Part shown: positions 10,091 through 16,761 of the stretch, in pieces
Position numbering within the stretch: position 1 is the stretch's first letter
Layout of the letters: each line of letters begins with the position of its first letter
NCBI GenBank assembly: GCA_934728205.1
Contig: CAKVEH010000002.1
Location: 1 to 34,453 of the forward strand
DNA from: an uncultured Helicobacteraceae bacterium
GTDB lineage: Bacteria; Campylobacterota; Campylobacteria; Campylobacterales; Helicobacteraceae
Direction: 5' to 3'
Length of the DNA: 34,453 bases
Program-made: the position numbers and the translations under genes
Notes under the pieces: model-generated
The model's database searches: none
What the model saw: the letters and a program-made list of their open reading frames with translations, nothing else
What the model was told of the DNA's origin: nothing

Positions 10091-10939
10091 CTAATCAATC
10101 TTTAAAAGATTCTCTACGACATTATCCGTATAAATCGCAAAGCCACAAGATGGCGTATCTGAAATCACATAACGCCCACCAATAACAAGAATCTGATTGC
10201 CTAAAAACATTCTATAAAACAAATCCTCATAATATCCTCCCGGCGCATACAGCAATGGAGAAAAAATAATGTGCTCATAAGCGCAAGCCTGCACGCACTC
10301 AAGCATTGATTCTAATTCACTGGTAAGGAAATTTGGCACATTGCTAAGGCATTTTTGAATGTCTTGTTTGCTATGCACTTCCACAAGCTCTTGGAGAAAA
10401 TGTGCCTTTTTGGCAATAGATTCTATATTTGGCGAGCTAAAAAACTCAATATCCACATTTAAGTGTTTAGCGCAAAGCAATGGGATTTTTTGATTACAAA
10501 TTTGCAAAGTGGGACGCAAATCAAACGCACTAATAATTTTTGTAGAAAGCTCGATAATGGGCGTGAGCGATGTAGATTCTAAACTTTCCGCGCCAATTTG
10601 ATGGATTTCTGTGGTGGGATAATCATACACAGGCTGGATATAAAACCATTTTTTATGGCTTGAGCTTCGTGCGATACGCTTGGTGATAAGGCGCATCGCA
10701 TCAATGGTGCTATCATAGCGCAAAACAATTTGATGATTTTCCTCCCCACTTATGCGAATCATATCGCGATTTGAAAAGTCATCTTGATGGCTTAGAAAGC
10801 TAAAAGTAGGCGTAGCAATCTCCTTGTAATCTTCTTTATGTAGCATTTCCACCGCTAAAAATTCTATATTGCGCTTAATCTTTGCGGATTTGCCAAAATA
10901 CAACTTGCTACCCTGAGGCAACTCGTGCTCTAAAATCAT
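10091..10939 (-). CDS. hisZ: ATP phosphoribosyltransferase regulatory subunit (HisZ)
   Basis: HisZ is a catalytically inactive relative of histidyl-tRNA synthetase that pairs with short-form HisG to start and regulate histidine synthesis. The class II synthetase core is visible: GSKLYFGKSAKIKR, KEIATPTFSFL (motif 1-like), IVLRYDSTIDAMRLI and KKWFYIQPVYDYPTTEIHQI (motif 2-like), with GFAIYTDNVV near the end. There is no anticodon-binding domain, and the 282-residue length is typical of HisZ. I choose the ATG at 10939 because AGGA lies ~9 bases upstream. An in-frame ATG at 10984 lies inside a TATAAT promoter box and cannot be on the transcript from it. HisG is not in the window. The gene indicates histidine synthesis, which H. 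pylori lacks. Confidence 0.85.
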   Translation of the reverse strand: MILEHELPQGSKLYFGKSAKIKRNIEFLAVEMLHKEDYKEIATPTFSFLSHQDDFSNRDMIRISGEENHQIVLRYDSTIDAMRLITKRIARSSSHKKWFYIQPVYDYPTTEIHQIGAESLESTSLTPIIELSTKIISAFDLRPTLQICNQKIPLLCAKHLNVDIEFFSSPNIESIAKKAHFLQELVEVHSKQDIQKCLSNVPNFLTSELESMLECVQACAYEHIIFSPLLYAPGGYYEDLFYRMFLGNQILVIGGRYVISDTPSCGFAIYTDNVVENLLKID

Positions 10940-10982
10940 TTTAGTTATCCTGTTATTGTTTTTTGTTATTCCAAAACCTCGC

Positions 10983-10991
10983 ATTATAGCA
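10983..10991 (-). promoter_or_regulatory. Extended -10 promoter of the hisZ-purA-...-infB operon
   Basis: On the minus strand this reads TGCTATAAT, a perfect extended -10 box, followed by GCGAGG. Transcription would start near 10976 and give a ~37-base leader to the ATG at 10939. No good -35 box is seen, as is usual for the main sigma factor in Helicobacter. The same TGCTATAATGC string precedes ccoN. Confidence 0.7.
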
Positions 10992-11071
10992 CAAAATCTC
11001 TTTGCGCTATAAGATTTAGGCTTTAGGTGAGCAAGATTTACTTTAATATTTTACAATCCAAGCCCATTTAT

Positions 11072-11077
11072 TGTAAT
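11072..11077 (+). promoter_or_regulatory. Possible -10 box of mnmA
   Basis: TGTAAT lies about 37 bases before the mnmA ATG in the divergent gap with hisZ, inside the 11-base palindrome TTGTAATACAA (11071-11081). AAAGGA at about 11102-11107 is the ribosome site. This is a weak match; it is the best candidate in the gap. Confidence 0.35.
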
Positions 11078-11113
11078 ACAACTCTACAACATTGAAAAAA
11101 CAAAGGAATATAA

Positions 11114-12148
11114 ATGAAAAAAAAAGTGGCACTTTTAATGAGTGGTGGTGTAGATAGTTCATATTGTGCGCATTTATTACAAGAGCAAGGCTATGAGGTA
11201 ATTGGCATTTATCTAAAATTGCACGACAAAGAGGCAAAACACCAAGTCTTTATCGCAAACTGCCAAAAAGTCGCCAAACATTTGGGGTTGGAATTTCACA
11301 TTATTGAGGCACAAAGTGAATTTAAACAAATCGTATATGATGAATTTGTCGCGGCATACAAGCGAGGAGAAACGCCCAATCCCTGTGCTATTTGTAACCC
11401 ACATATCAAATTTGGATTGGCTTTTGAAAAAGCAAAGGGCTTTGGTATAGAATTTATCGCCACAGGGCATTACGCGAGAATCTGTGATTACAATGGCATA
11501 AAGAGAATCCAAAAAGCCTTTGACTCCACCAAAGACCAAAGTTATTTTCTCTACGCGCTTAGTCAAGATTCTATAAATTCTATTATCTTTCCACTTGGTG
11601 GGCGTAAAAAAAGCGATATTAAACCCATCGCGCTAAAAATGTTACCATTTTTAGGCACGCTTGAAACTTACAAAGATTCCCAAGAAATTTGTTTTGTGGA
11701 AAGTGATTATATTGATATACTAAAAAAATACGAACAAGTCGAGCAAGCAGGAAAAGTCAAAAACGCTAAGGGCGAAGTAATTGGGGAGCACAAAGGCTAT
11801 ATGCAATACACTATTGGGAAGCGCAAAGGATTTAGTGTCTTTGGTGCGCACGAGCCACATTATGTAATGGATATAAATCCACAAACCAACGAAATTATCG
11901 CGGGCACAAAAGATGAACTCAAAATAATGCGTGTAAGAGCGCAAAATCGCTCCCTGCCAAAAGACTTTAGCGGTGGGGAATACGAAGTCAAAATCCGCTA
12001 TCGTAGCGAACCCATAAAAGCAACATTACGCCTTAAAGATGACATTATCACAGCAGAGTTGCAAGAACCAGCCTTTGGCGTGGCGAAAGGGCAAGCATTG
12101 GTGGCATATGATGGGGAGGTGGTGCTTGGTGGTGGTGTGATTGTTTAG
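11114..12148 (+). CDS. mnmA: tRNA-specific 2-thiouridylase
   Basis: MnmA activates U34 of Lys, Glu and Gln tRNAs with ATP and inserts sulfur to make 2-thiouridine. The 344-residue protein has the PP-loop LMSGGVDSSYCAHLL (SGGVDSS at 10-16), the nucleophile motif CAICNPHIKFG with Cys91 and Cys94, GHYARI, and the second active cysteine in SQEICFVES (Cys193). The C-terminal beta-barrel includes YTIGKRKGF and KIRYRS. All catalytic residues are present. The second to fourth codons are all AAA, giving a run of nine A. The gene appears to be a single-gene unit, divergent from hisZ and convergent with ung, with 5 bases between stops. Confidence 0.97.
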   Translation: MKKKVALLMSGGVDSSYCAHLLQEQGYEVIGIYLKLHDKEAKHQVFIANCQKVAKHLGLEFHIIEAQSEFKQIVYDEFVAAYKRGETPNPCAICNPHIKFGLAFEKAKGFGIEFIATGHYARICDYNGIKRIQKAFDSTKDQSYFLYALSQDSINSIIFPLGGRKKSDIKPIALKMLPFLGTLETYKDSQEICFVESDYIDILKKYEQVEQAGKVKNAKGEVIGEHKGYMQYTIGKRKGFSVFGAHEPHYVMDINPQTNEIIAGTKDELKIMRVRAQNRSLPKDFSGGEYEVKIRYRSEPIKATLRLKDDIITAELQEPAFGVAKGQALVAYDGEVVLGGGVIV

Positions 12149-12153
12149 ATTCT

Positions 12154-12900
12154 CTACTCTACACTCCAATCAAACGCCTTACCTTGTGTGGCAGATAAGT
12201 ATTGATTTGCCTTTACAAACACTCCACTACCAACAAATCCTTGTGCCAAAGGACTTGGGTGTGGCGCAGTAATGATACAATGCTTGCTTGCATCAATGAG
12301 TGTGGCTTTTTTCTTAGCATAATTCCCCCACAGCAAAAACACAACACCATCGCAGTGAAGTGAAATCGCACTAATCACGCTATCACTAAACTTCTCCCAA
12401 CCAAAATGCTTGTGTGAAGTGGGCTTGTGTGCTTCCACGCTTAAAATACTATTAAGTAAAAATACACCCTTTCTTGCCCACGCACTTAAATCGCCGTGTG
12501 TTGGAATCTTAAAGCCCACGCTTTGGGCGAGTTCTTTATAAATGTTTTTAAGTGATGGCGGTGGAGGTAAGGGCTTTGGCACACTAAAAGATAATCCCAT
12601 AGCTTGAGGGATTTCACAAACATTATGAGAATCTGCGCTAAACAAACGCACTTGCACACTTCCGTGATATGGGTCTTGCCCTAAAATAACGATTTTTATA
12701 TCCTTAGGAAGTGTGAGATTGAAAGCATTAAAAGTAAGATTTGGTGGTGGATAAATGGTTGCGCCTAATCGCAATGCTTGATAATAATGCGCTCTAATGC
12801 GCTCAAACTCATCGCTTTGCAATTCTTTGTGGAGCAACTCTTTCCATTCATTGGGTAGTTTTATAGAATCTAAGCGCATTTGTTTAGGTTCTATTTGCAC
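12154..12900 (-). CDS. ung: Uracil-DNA glycosylase
   Basis: Ung removes uracil from DNA as the first step of base-excision repair. The 248-residue family 1 enzyme shows the catalytic water-activating loop VILGQDPYHG (Asp76), LLNSILSVE, the uracil-binding FLLWGNYA and the leucine-loop motif HPSPLAQG (His214). The start is uncertain: GTG at 12900 gives MQIEPKQMRLD, while an ATG at 12879 would remove 7 residues; neither has a strong ribosome site. It lies 9 bases downstream of gatC and is probably read from the ydcH-gatC transcript. Confidence 0.96.
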   Translation of the reverse strand: MQIEPKQMRLDSIKLPNEWKELLHKELQSDEFERIRAHYYQALRLGATIYPPPNLTFNAFNLTLPKDIKIVILGQDPYHGSVQVRLFSADSHNVCEIPQAMGLSFSVPKPLPPPPSLKNIYKELAQSVGFKIPTHGDLSAWARKGVFLLNSILSVEAHKPTSHKHFGWEKFSDSVISAISLHCDGVVFLLWGNYAKKKATLIDASKHCIITAPHPSPLAQGFVGSGVFVKANQYLSATQGKAFDWSVE

Positions 12901-12909
12901 CTAATGTGG

Positions 12910-13188
12910 TTATTCAATAATTTTTGGCACGACAAAAAATCCATCTTTGGCGTGCGGGGAATGCGCTAAGACATCTGCTGCGATATGGCATTGCACCACT
13001 TCATCTGCACGCAAAGGTGTTTTTTTATCCTCTTTTTGAGATTGAGAGAGGGCATCCACATTATTGAGATTCTCTACAAACTTCAAAATCTCATTAAGCT
13101 GAGATTTGACTTGCTCTTTTTTCTCCGTGCTAATCTCAAGCATTCCTAATCGCTCTAACTTAGCAAGCAGTGTATCATCAATTTGCAT
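12910..13188 (-). CDS. gatC: Aspartyl/glutamyl-tRNA amidotransferase subunit C
   Basis: GatC is the small scaffold subunit of GatCAB, which converts Glu-tRNA(Gln) and Asp-tRNA(Asn) to the cognate amides, essential in Helicobacter and Campylobacter. At 92 residues it has the usual length and pattern: N-terminal LLAKLERLGMLEIS, a helix with QLNEILKFVENLNNVD, then TPLRADEV and the terminal GFFVVPKIIE, close to the family ending FxVPKVLE. gatA and gatB are not in the window. It lies 3 bases after the YdcH-like gene. Confidence 0.92.
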   Translation of the reverse strand: MQIDDTLLAKLERLGMLEISTEKKEQVKSQLNEILKFVENLNNVDALSQSQKEDKKTPLRADEVVQCHIAADVLAHSPHAKDGFFVVPKIIE

Positions 13189-13191
13189 ATC

Positions 13192-13422
13192 TTAGCTGCC
13201 TTTTTGTTCTTTGCGATAGGCTAAAATCATCGCATACGCCTCATCTTTTAATCGCAACTTTTGTTTTTTTAACACTTCAAGCTCCATATCTTGGAGGATT
13301 TCCTCGCCATTTTCAATCTTTGTGATTCTATCATCAAGCTCATTGTGCTCATCAAAGATCTTAGCAAAATGTGCATTGTTGGTCTTTAGCTTGGTTACCT
13401 CATCTCTATATTCGTGAAACAT
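13192..13422 (-). CDS. YdcH/DUF465 family small helical protein
   Basis: This 76-residue charged, helical protein starts MFHEYRDEVTKLK and contains FDEHNELDDRITKIENG and LKKQKLRLKDEAYAMI, the DUF465 (YdcH) pattern of a helical hairpin with His and Asp in HxxLD form. Function is not established for the family. The frame extends upstream to an ATG at 13488, but I choose 13422 because a strong AAGGAG lies 7 bases before it and the upstream codons coincide with a promoter-like AT-rich stretch. It heads the ydcH-gatC-ung unit. Confidence 0.8.
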   Translation of the reverse strand: MFHEYRDEVTKLKTNNAHFAKIFDEHNELDDRITKIENGEEILQDMELEVLKKQKLRLKDEAYAMILAYRKEQKGS

Positions 13423-13447
13423 TACGCACTCCTTAAAAAATTTACCA

Positions 13448-13453
13448 TATTGT
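13448..13453 (-). promoter_or_regulatory. Probable -10 region of ydcH-gatC-ung
   Basis: The minus strand reads TTTTACAATATGG here, giving a TACAAT box about 26 bases before the ATG at 13422, within the 65-base AT-rich gap after the last prepilin-like gene. TTTT-rich stretches lie upstream. The exact box position is approximate. Confidence 0.4.
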
Positions 13454-13487
13454 AAAATATTTTGGCAAAAAATATCATAAAAAAACA

Positions 13488-13868
13488 CTATTTTTTTAGC
13501 ACAATATGTCGGTTTATGATATTTTGTTGTGTGGTGGTAATGGGATTTTGCAAGCTTACAAAAGTATCGAGCAGATACACGCCATCATAGCTACTTATCA
13601 CCGCTTTGGCTGTGTAATTGTGAGGAAACACAAATTCTAGATTCTTACACTCATCAAAACCAAAATCTTCTAAACATTTTAAAGTTGCTTCATAAAGGGA
13701 GTTTTCATACAAATCAAGCTGTGTCTTAGCGTGGATATGTGCGATAGGCGCAATGGGCGAATACAGCACCACAAACCCCACACACATAGAAACAAAGACA
13801 AGAATAAATACCCCATAAAGCGTGGAAAACGCCATTTTGTGTGTGTAGTGCCGTTGATTGTGTGCCAT
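13488..13868 (-). CDS. Membrane-anchored pseudopilin-like protein (MshP/GspK-like position)
   Basis: This 126-residue protein has a basic start (MAHNQRHYTHKMA), then a long hydrophobic helix beginning FSTLYGVFILVFVSMC, and a small periplasmic domain with two cysteines (CLEDFGFDEC). The layout is that of a minor pilin with cleavage after Ala13, but Glu at +5 is absent, as in GspK-type tip pseudopilins. It is the last of three consecutive genes with prepilin-like N-termini. By order and size (106, 253, 126 residues) the set parallels mshD-mshO-mshP. AGGGG lies 6 bases before the ATG. The pilin-like call is an inference from helix and context; a plain single-pass membrane protein is possible. 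Confidence 0.55.
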   Translation of the reverse strand: MAHNQRHYTHKMAFSTLYGVFILVFVSMCVGFVVLYSPIAPIAHIHAKTQLDLYENSLYEATLKCLEDFGFDECKNLEFVFPHNYTAKAVISSYDGVYLLDTFVSLQNPITTTQQNIINRHIVLKK

Positions 13869-13883
13869 CTAATGCCCCTAAAT

Positions 13884-14645
13884 TTACAAACTTGTGATTT
13901 GGGCGTTAATGATACTTCCGCCCTCAAAACATTTTTGAGCAATGCAGAATCTAAAATGCAAAAAGTTGGGAGATAGAATGCTTAAACTAAAATCACTTAC
14001 TCCATTTAGCAAAACCTCGCCATTTAGCCAAAGTGCATTAAAAGAATGACTCAAATGAAAATGTGTAGATTCTAAAGGTAGGGCAATTTTGCAATTTTTT
14101 GGTGGCGAGGATTTTAGCATAATGGCATTTTTAGTGGCACTAAATGCAACAATTTGCGTGATAAACTCACTCATCGCATTCGTAGAATTTCCACACACAA
14201 ACAACATATTTTCATCAACACTAAAAGTGTGCTCTGCCGCACTAGAAGCAAATATCGCTGTGCTATCGGCAATATGAGTGATTTTTAGCGGGATACTTGG
14301 CAGAAGTGTCCCATTTGCCATTTTCGCCTCGTTAAAAGTTTTATCCCCATAGCCAAAGAGATTTTGCATATTTGGGATATAAAAACGCGCCTCGTTATGC
14401 GCGATATGAAGCCCCACACTTTTGGCAAGCAAATTTTGTATTTTTAAAATGGCTATGTGAGAATCTAAGACATTGCTAAGTGGTCCTTGAGCGATAAAGC
14501 GTGTAAAATTTAGTGATACGCTTGCACACACAACGCCTATAACCCCAAAAATTATAATGGCAAAAAGCATTTCTATGGAGAGTGAAGCGCGAGAGCGTGA
14601 AGCGCAAATGGCATACTTAGATTTGGTTTGGATGGATTTTTGCAT
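13884..14645 (-). CDS. Prepilin-like protein, GspJ/MshO-size minor pseudopilin
   Basis: This 253-residue protein has a 20-residue basic leader ending SRSRA, then SLSIEMLFAIIIFGVIGVVC: a type III prepilin signal with Ala at -1 and Glu at +5, leading into the hydrophobic assembly helix. The rest is a beta-rich globular region; cysteines are present in NCKIAL, FCIAQKC and FVCGNS. Size fits GspJ or MshO, tip subunits of a pseudopilus. The ATG overlaps the stop of the preceding 106-residue prepilin gene by one base (TAATG), so the two are translated together. Ser at +1 is unusual; Phe or Met is more common. No prepilin peptidase gene is in the window. Confidence 0.7.
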   Translation of the reverse strand: MQKSIQTKSKYAICASRSRASLSIEMLFAIIIFGVIGVVCASVSLNFTRFIAQGPLSNVLDSHIAILKIQNLLAKSVGLHIAHNEARFYIPNMQNLFGYGDKTFNEAKMANGTLLPSIPLKITHIADSTAIFASSAAEHTFSVDENMLFVCGNSTNAMSEFITQIVAFSATKNAIMLKSSPPKNCKIALPLESTHFHLSHSFNALWLNGEVLLNGVSDFSLSILSPNFLHFRFCIAQKCFEGGSIINAQITSL

Positions 14646-14965
14646 TAGCGCACAGAAGTAATGTACAAATAAGTAAGCGAAATAGGAAGTGCCAAATCCT
14701 GCCTACTTAAAGTGTGTTTTGAGAAAACAAAAGTTTTATTTGCACTCTGAATCTCTAAATTGCTCGATGGAGCATTTAAGATTTGTGGATAAAGTGCGCC
14801 GCTTGCAAGGCTTGCTTGTGTAATGGCAAACTTATGAGACATAAATGGCGCGAGCGCGAAGCAAAGGCTTAGAGCAAAAGCACATAAAACAAGTCCTTGC
14901 AAAGTCTCAATCAAAACAAACCCACTCTTAGAATCTTTAGATGCAAGGCTACGGCGCACACTCAT
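14645..14965 (-). CDS. Prepilin-like protein, GspI/MshD-like minor pseudopilin
   Basis: This 106-residue protein has a textbook prepilin signal: a basic leader MSVRRSLASKDSKSG, cleavage after Gly15, then FVLIETLQGLVLCAFALS with Glu at +5 and a hydrophobic helix. The mature protein would be ~91 residues, with a short beta-rich C-terminus, like GspI or other minor pseudopilins. The start overlaps the stop of the FixH-like gene as ATGA and the stop overlaps the next prepilin gene, so three genes form a coupled block. Its presence in the cbb3 oxidase transcript suggests that pseudopilus subunits and oxidase may share regulation. Confidence 0.75.
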   Translation of the reverse strand: MSVRRSLASKDSKSGFVLIETLQGLVLCAFALSLCFALAPFMSHKFAITQASLASGALYPQILNAPSSNLEIQSANKTFVFSKHTLSRQDLALPISLTYLYITSVR

Positions 14966-15579
14966 TTAAGAATCTCCACCTTTGTCGTAAAGAACGCATT
15001 GAGTGTGTCAGTGTGTGGAACGCCTTGCAATGGCTTTTTGGTGAGTTGCACGCTCACTTCCATCGTATAAACACCACTTTTTAGCAAAAAAGTGTCGTTA
15101 GGAGAAAACTCATACAACAAGGGCGTTGTCCCACTGATGCTTTGCTCATCAAGGCTAAGCGTGCTCATATCCGTAAAATCTTCAGATAGCGAGCTAAAAT
15201 GCACTTTCACACTCACACTCTCAAAATCGCTAAACTCTGCGTGTCTAGGAATAATCTCTATTACGCACGGATTTGTGGTGTGAATGCGAAAAAACTCTGG
15301 CGCGTGATTTGAGATATTTGGCGTATTTGCCTTATCATAAGGATTTTGCAATGCTATGGTATCTCCACCTGTGCTAAAAGCCACGCTAGCAAGATTCTCA
15401 AAAAATCGTTGCTCTCTAAGGACATCATTGATGTGTTCATCAATCACGCGCTTATTTTCGCCAAATATCCGCTCATCAACCACAGGATTTTTCACAGCAA
15501 TCCACACCCCCACGCTAATAATCACCATACCAAAAACAATAATCCCAACGATAGCAATAGGCCAGTAATTTTTGTTCAT
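14962..15579 (-). CDS. FixH-like membrane protein of the cbb3 oxidase operon
   Basis: This 205-residue protein starts MNKNYWPIAIVGIIVFGMVI, a single membrane helix (about 7-30), followed by WIAVKNPVVDERIFGENKRV and a ~160-residue periplasmic beta-rich domain. The N-terminal pattern (Trp-Pro, membrane anchor, then a D-x-x-Y/F linker) resembles FixH/CcoH, which assists cbb3 oxidase maturation. The C-terminal part is longer than in most FixH proteins (~150-170 residues). AAAGGA lies before the ATG, 9 bases after the previous stop. Role inferred from weak family resemblance and operon context. Confidence 0.6.
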   Translation of the reverse strand: MNKNYWPIAIVGIIVFGMVIISVGVWIAVKNPVVDERIFGENKRVIDEHINDVLREQRFFENLASVAFSTGGDTIALQNPYDKANTPNISNHAPEFFRIHTTNPCVIEIIPRHAEFSDFESVSVKVHFSSLSEDFTDMSTLSLDEQSISGTTPLLYEFSPNDTFLLKSGVYTMEVSVQLTKKPLQGVPHTDTLNAFFTTKVEILK

Positions 15580-15588
15580 TTTTTTCCT

Positions 15589-16419
15589 TTATTTTGAGCG
15601 AAACCTTGAGGTAATATACACAAATCCAAGTGTGCCTAGTAAAATAAGCAACATAACATACATACTTACCCTCACAAAATCTCTACTTCCACTCTCATCT
15701 CGTGGCATATTAAACTCCAACTTCACATCATAATGACTCGCAATCAAATCTGCTGCCTCGCTATATCCATTAAGCATAATCGCTGAAATACGCTTAGAAT
15801 CCAACTCCTCACCCTTTTGCGGTAAAAGCGGTGCCATATATTCAAAATACAACGACTCATCATTAAAGAGTTTGGGGTTTTGAATAATATCGATTTTTTT
15901 CTCATCGGCAAAAAACAAAAATAACGCATAGGGCTCTTGCAAGCTTAAGGAAAGTAAATTGGTAAGATTCTTGCGCGCTTGAGAATCTTTTGGTGCATCA
16001 TCTTGATAGTTTGCGCTAGGCGGGAAGTCGCCAAAAAATTGTGTTTGGAGTTTTTGCAATGTCGCATTTGTGTCAAGCACAAGAGCAATTTTTAGCACAA
16101 AGCCTGTTTTTTGGTAAAGTTCCGTGCTTAATCGCTCCACAAAATCCACGCTCTTTGGCACAAGCAAGTTGTCAGGATTAAAAACAAAAGACTCGCTAAT
16201 ATCTCCCTCATCATCGATAAGATGCTCCTGTCGAGACATTGGAGTGCCATTTAAAATGTTTGGAAGTGTGTTTGGAACAAAATCCCTGCTTAAAGAAACA
16301 AGATTCCCATATCCAGCAGAATCTAAAGGGTGTGTTGAGCTAGTAGTCAATCTATATTGCGCGTCTTTGGCACTCAATAAGAGTCCAAACGCGCAAAACA
16401 CCAACAAAACAACTCTCAA
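15589..16419 (-). CDS. Exported membrane-anchored protein of unknown function in the cco operon
   Basis: I do not recognise this 276-residue protein with certainty. A signal peptide (MRVVLLVFCAFGLLLSAKDA) starts it and a C-terminal membrane helix (about 249-270, VSMYVMLLILLGTLGFVYIT) ends with RFRSK, so most of it is periplasmic. The middle (about 88-230) has alternating strands and helices, VDFVERLSTELYQKTGFVLK and ALFLFFADEKKIDIIQNP, which recall a TPM-type domain, but the match is weak. The start is TTG, with AGG about 9 bases upstream. Position between the DUF4006/35-residue peptide genes and FixH-like suggests a role in oxidase assembly; H. pylori HP0149 is a possible positional counterpart from memory. 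Confidence 0.6.
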   Translation of the reverse strand: MRVVLLVFCAFGLLLSAKDAQYRLTTSSTHPLDSAGYGNLVSLSRDFVPNTLPNILNGTPMSRQEHLIDDEGDISESFVFNPDNLLVPKSVDFVERLSTELYQKTGFVLKIALVLDTNATLQKLQTQFFGDFPPSANYQDDAPKDSQARKNLTNLLSLSLQEPYALFLFFADEKKIDIIQNPKLFNDESLYFEYMAPLLPQKGEELDSKRISAIMLNGYSEAADLIASHYDVKLEFNMPRDESGSRDFVRVSMYVMLLILLGTLGFVYITSRFRSK

Positions 16420-16432
16420 AGCCCAACCTGTG

Positions 16433-16540
16433 TTAGATTAAATGCAAAAACAACTCAGGAATAAATGGCATAGCAATCGTTGTGAGCATCATTAAAATAA
16501 TGAGCGCAGCGAGTAATTTTTCTATTAAACTAAGTCCCAT
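16433..16540 (-). CDS. 35-residue single-helix membrane peptide in the cco operon
   Basis: A very short reading frame encodes a peptide beginning MGLSLIEKLLAALIILMML and ending with a Pro/Phe-rich segment and LFLHLI. GGAG lies 6 bases before the ATG. It sits 3 bases after the DUF4006 gene and 12 bases before the TTG of the next gene, so it fills what would otherwise be an unexplained gap in a tight operon. It would span the inner membrane once. It may be a small accessory subunit like CcoQ/CcoS-type peptides. Support: ribosome site, hydrophobic pattern, spacing. Function unknown. Confidence 0.6.
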   Translation of the reverse strand: MGLSLIEKLLAALIILMMLTTIAMPFIPELFLHLI

Positions 16541-16543
16541 AGG

Positions 16544-16747
16544 TTACTCCTTTACATTTTTATAAAAGTCCGCGACATTGTTGCCTCGTTCTTTTATATC
16601 ACTTTGATTCTCTATTTTGTAGAAATTTGTCGCCTGCTCTTGTTGTGTCAAAATGGCACAAGTCCCTAAAAAAGCAACGACACTTAGCAATACCACAACC
16701 GCTAAAGCAAATCCTGCCAATCCGTTTAATCCAAATAATTTATCCAT
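16544..16747 (-). CDS. DUF4006 family small membrane protein
   Basis: This 67-residue protein is MDKLFGLNGLAGFALAVVVL followed by more hydrophobic residues and a hydrophilic tail with NFYKIENQSDIKER. It fits DUF4006, a family found directly after ccoP in Campylobacter and Helicobacter. One membrane helix (about 8-32) is predicted. AAGGAGG is 5 bases before the ATG at 16747; a second ATG one codon upstream (16750) is only 2 bases from it, so I prefer 16747. Presumed oxidase accessory; the family role is not known. Confidence 0.75.
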   Translation of the reverse strand: MDKLFGLNGLAGFALAVVVLLSVVAFLGTCAILTQQEQATNFYKIENQSDIKERGNNVADFYKNVKE

Positions 16748-16761
16748 CATAGCCTCCTTAA

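Noticed and set aside
10940..10984. N-terminal extension of hisZ from the ATG at 10984
   Set aside because: That ATG is inside the TATAAT promoter box and lacks a ribosome site; 10939 has one.
11117..11125. Run of nine A just after the mnmA start as a phase-variation switch
   Set aside because: It simply encodes Lys-Lys-Lys in an essential-type tRNA gene; no evidence of switching, and A runs of this size are common in such genomes.
13450..13463. TTGTAAAATATTTT shared with 24531-24544 as a common regulatory site
   Set aside because: A nearly all A/T 14-mer in two AT-rich promoter gaps is likely to recur by chance.
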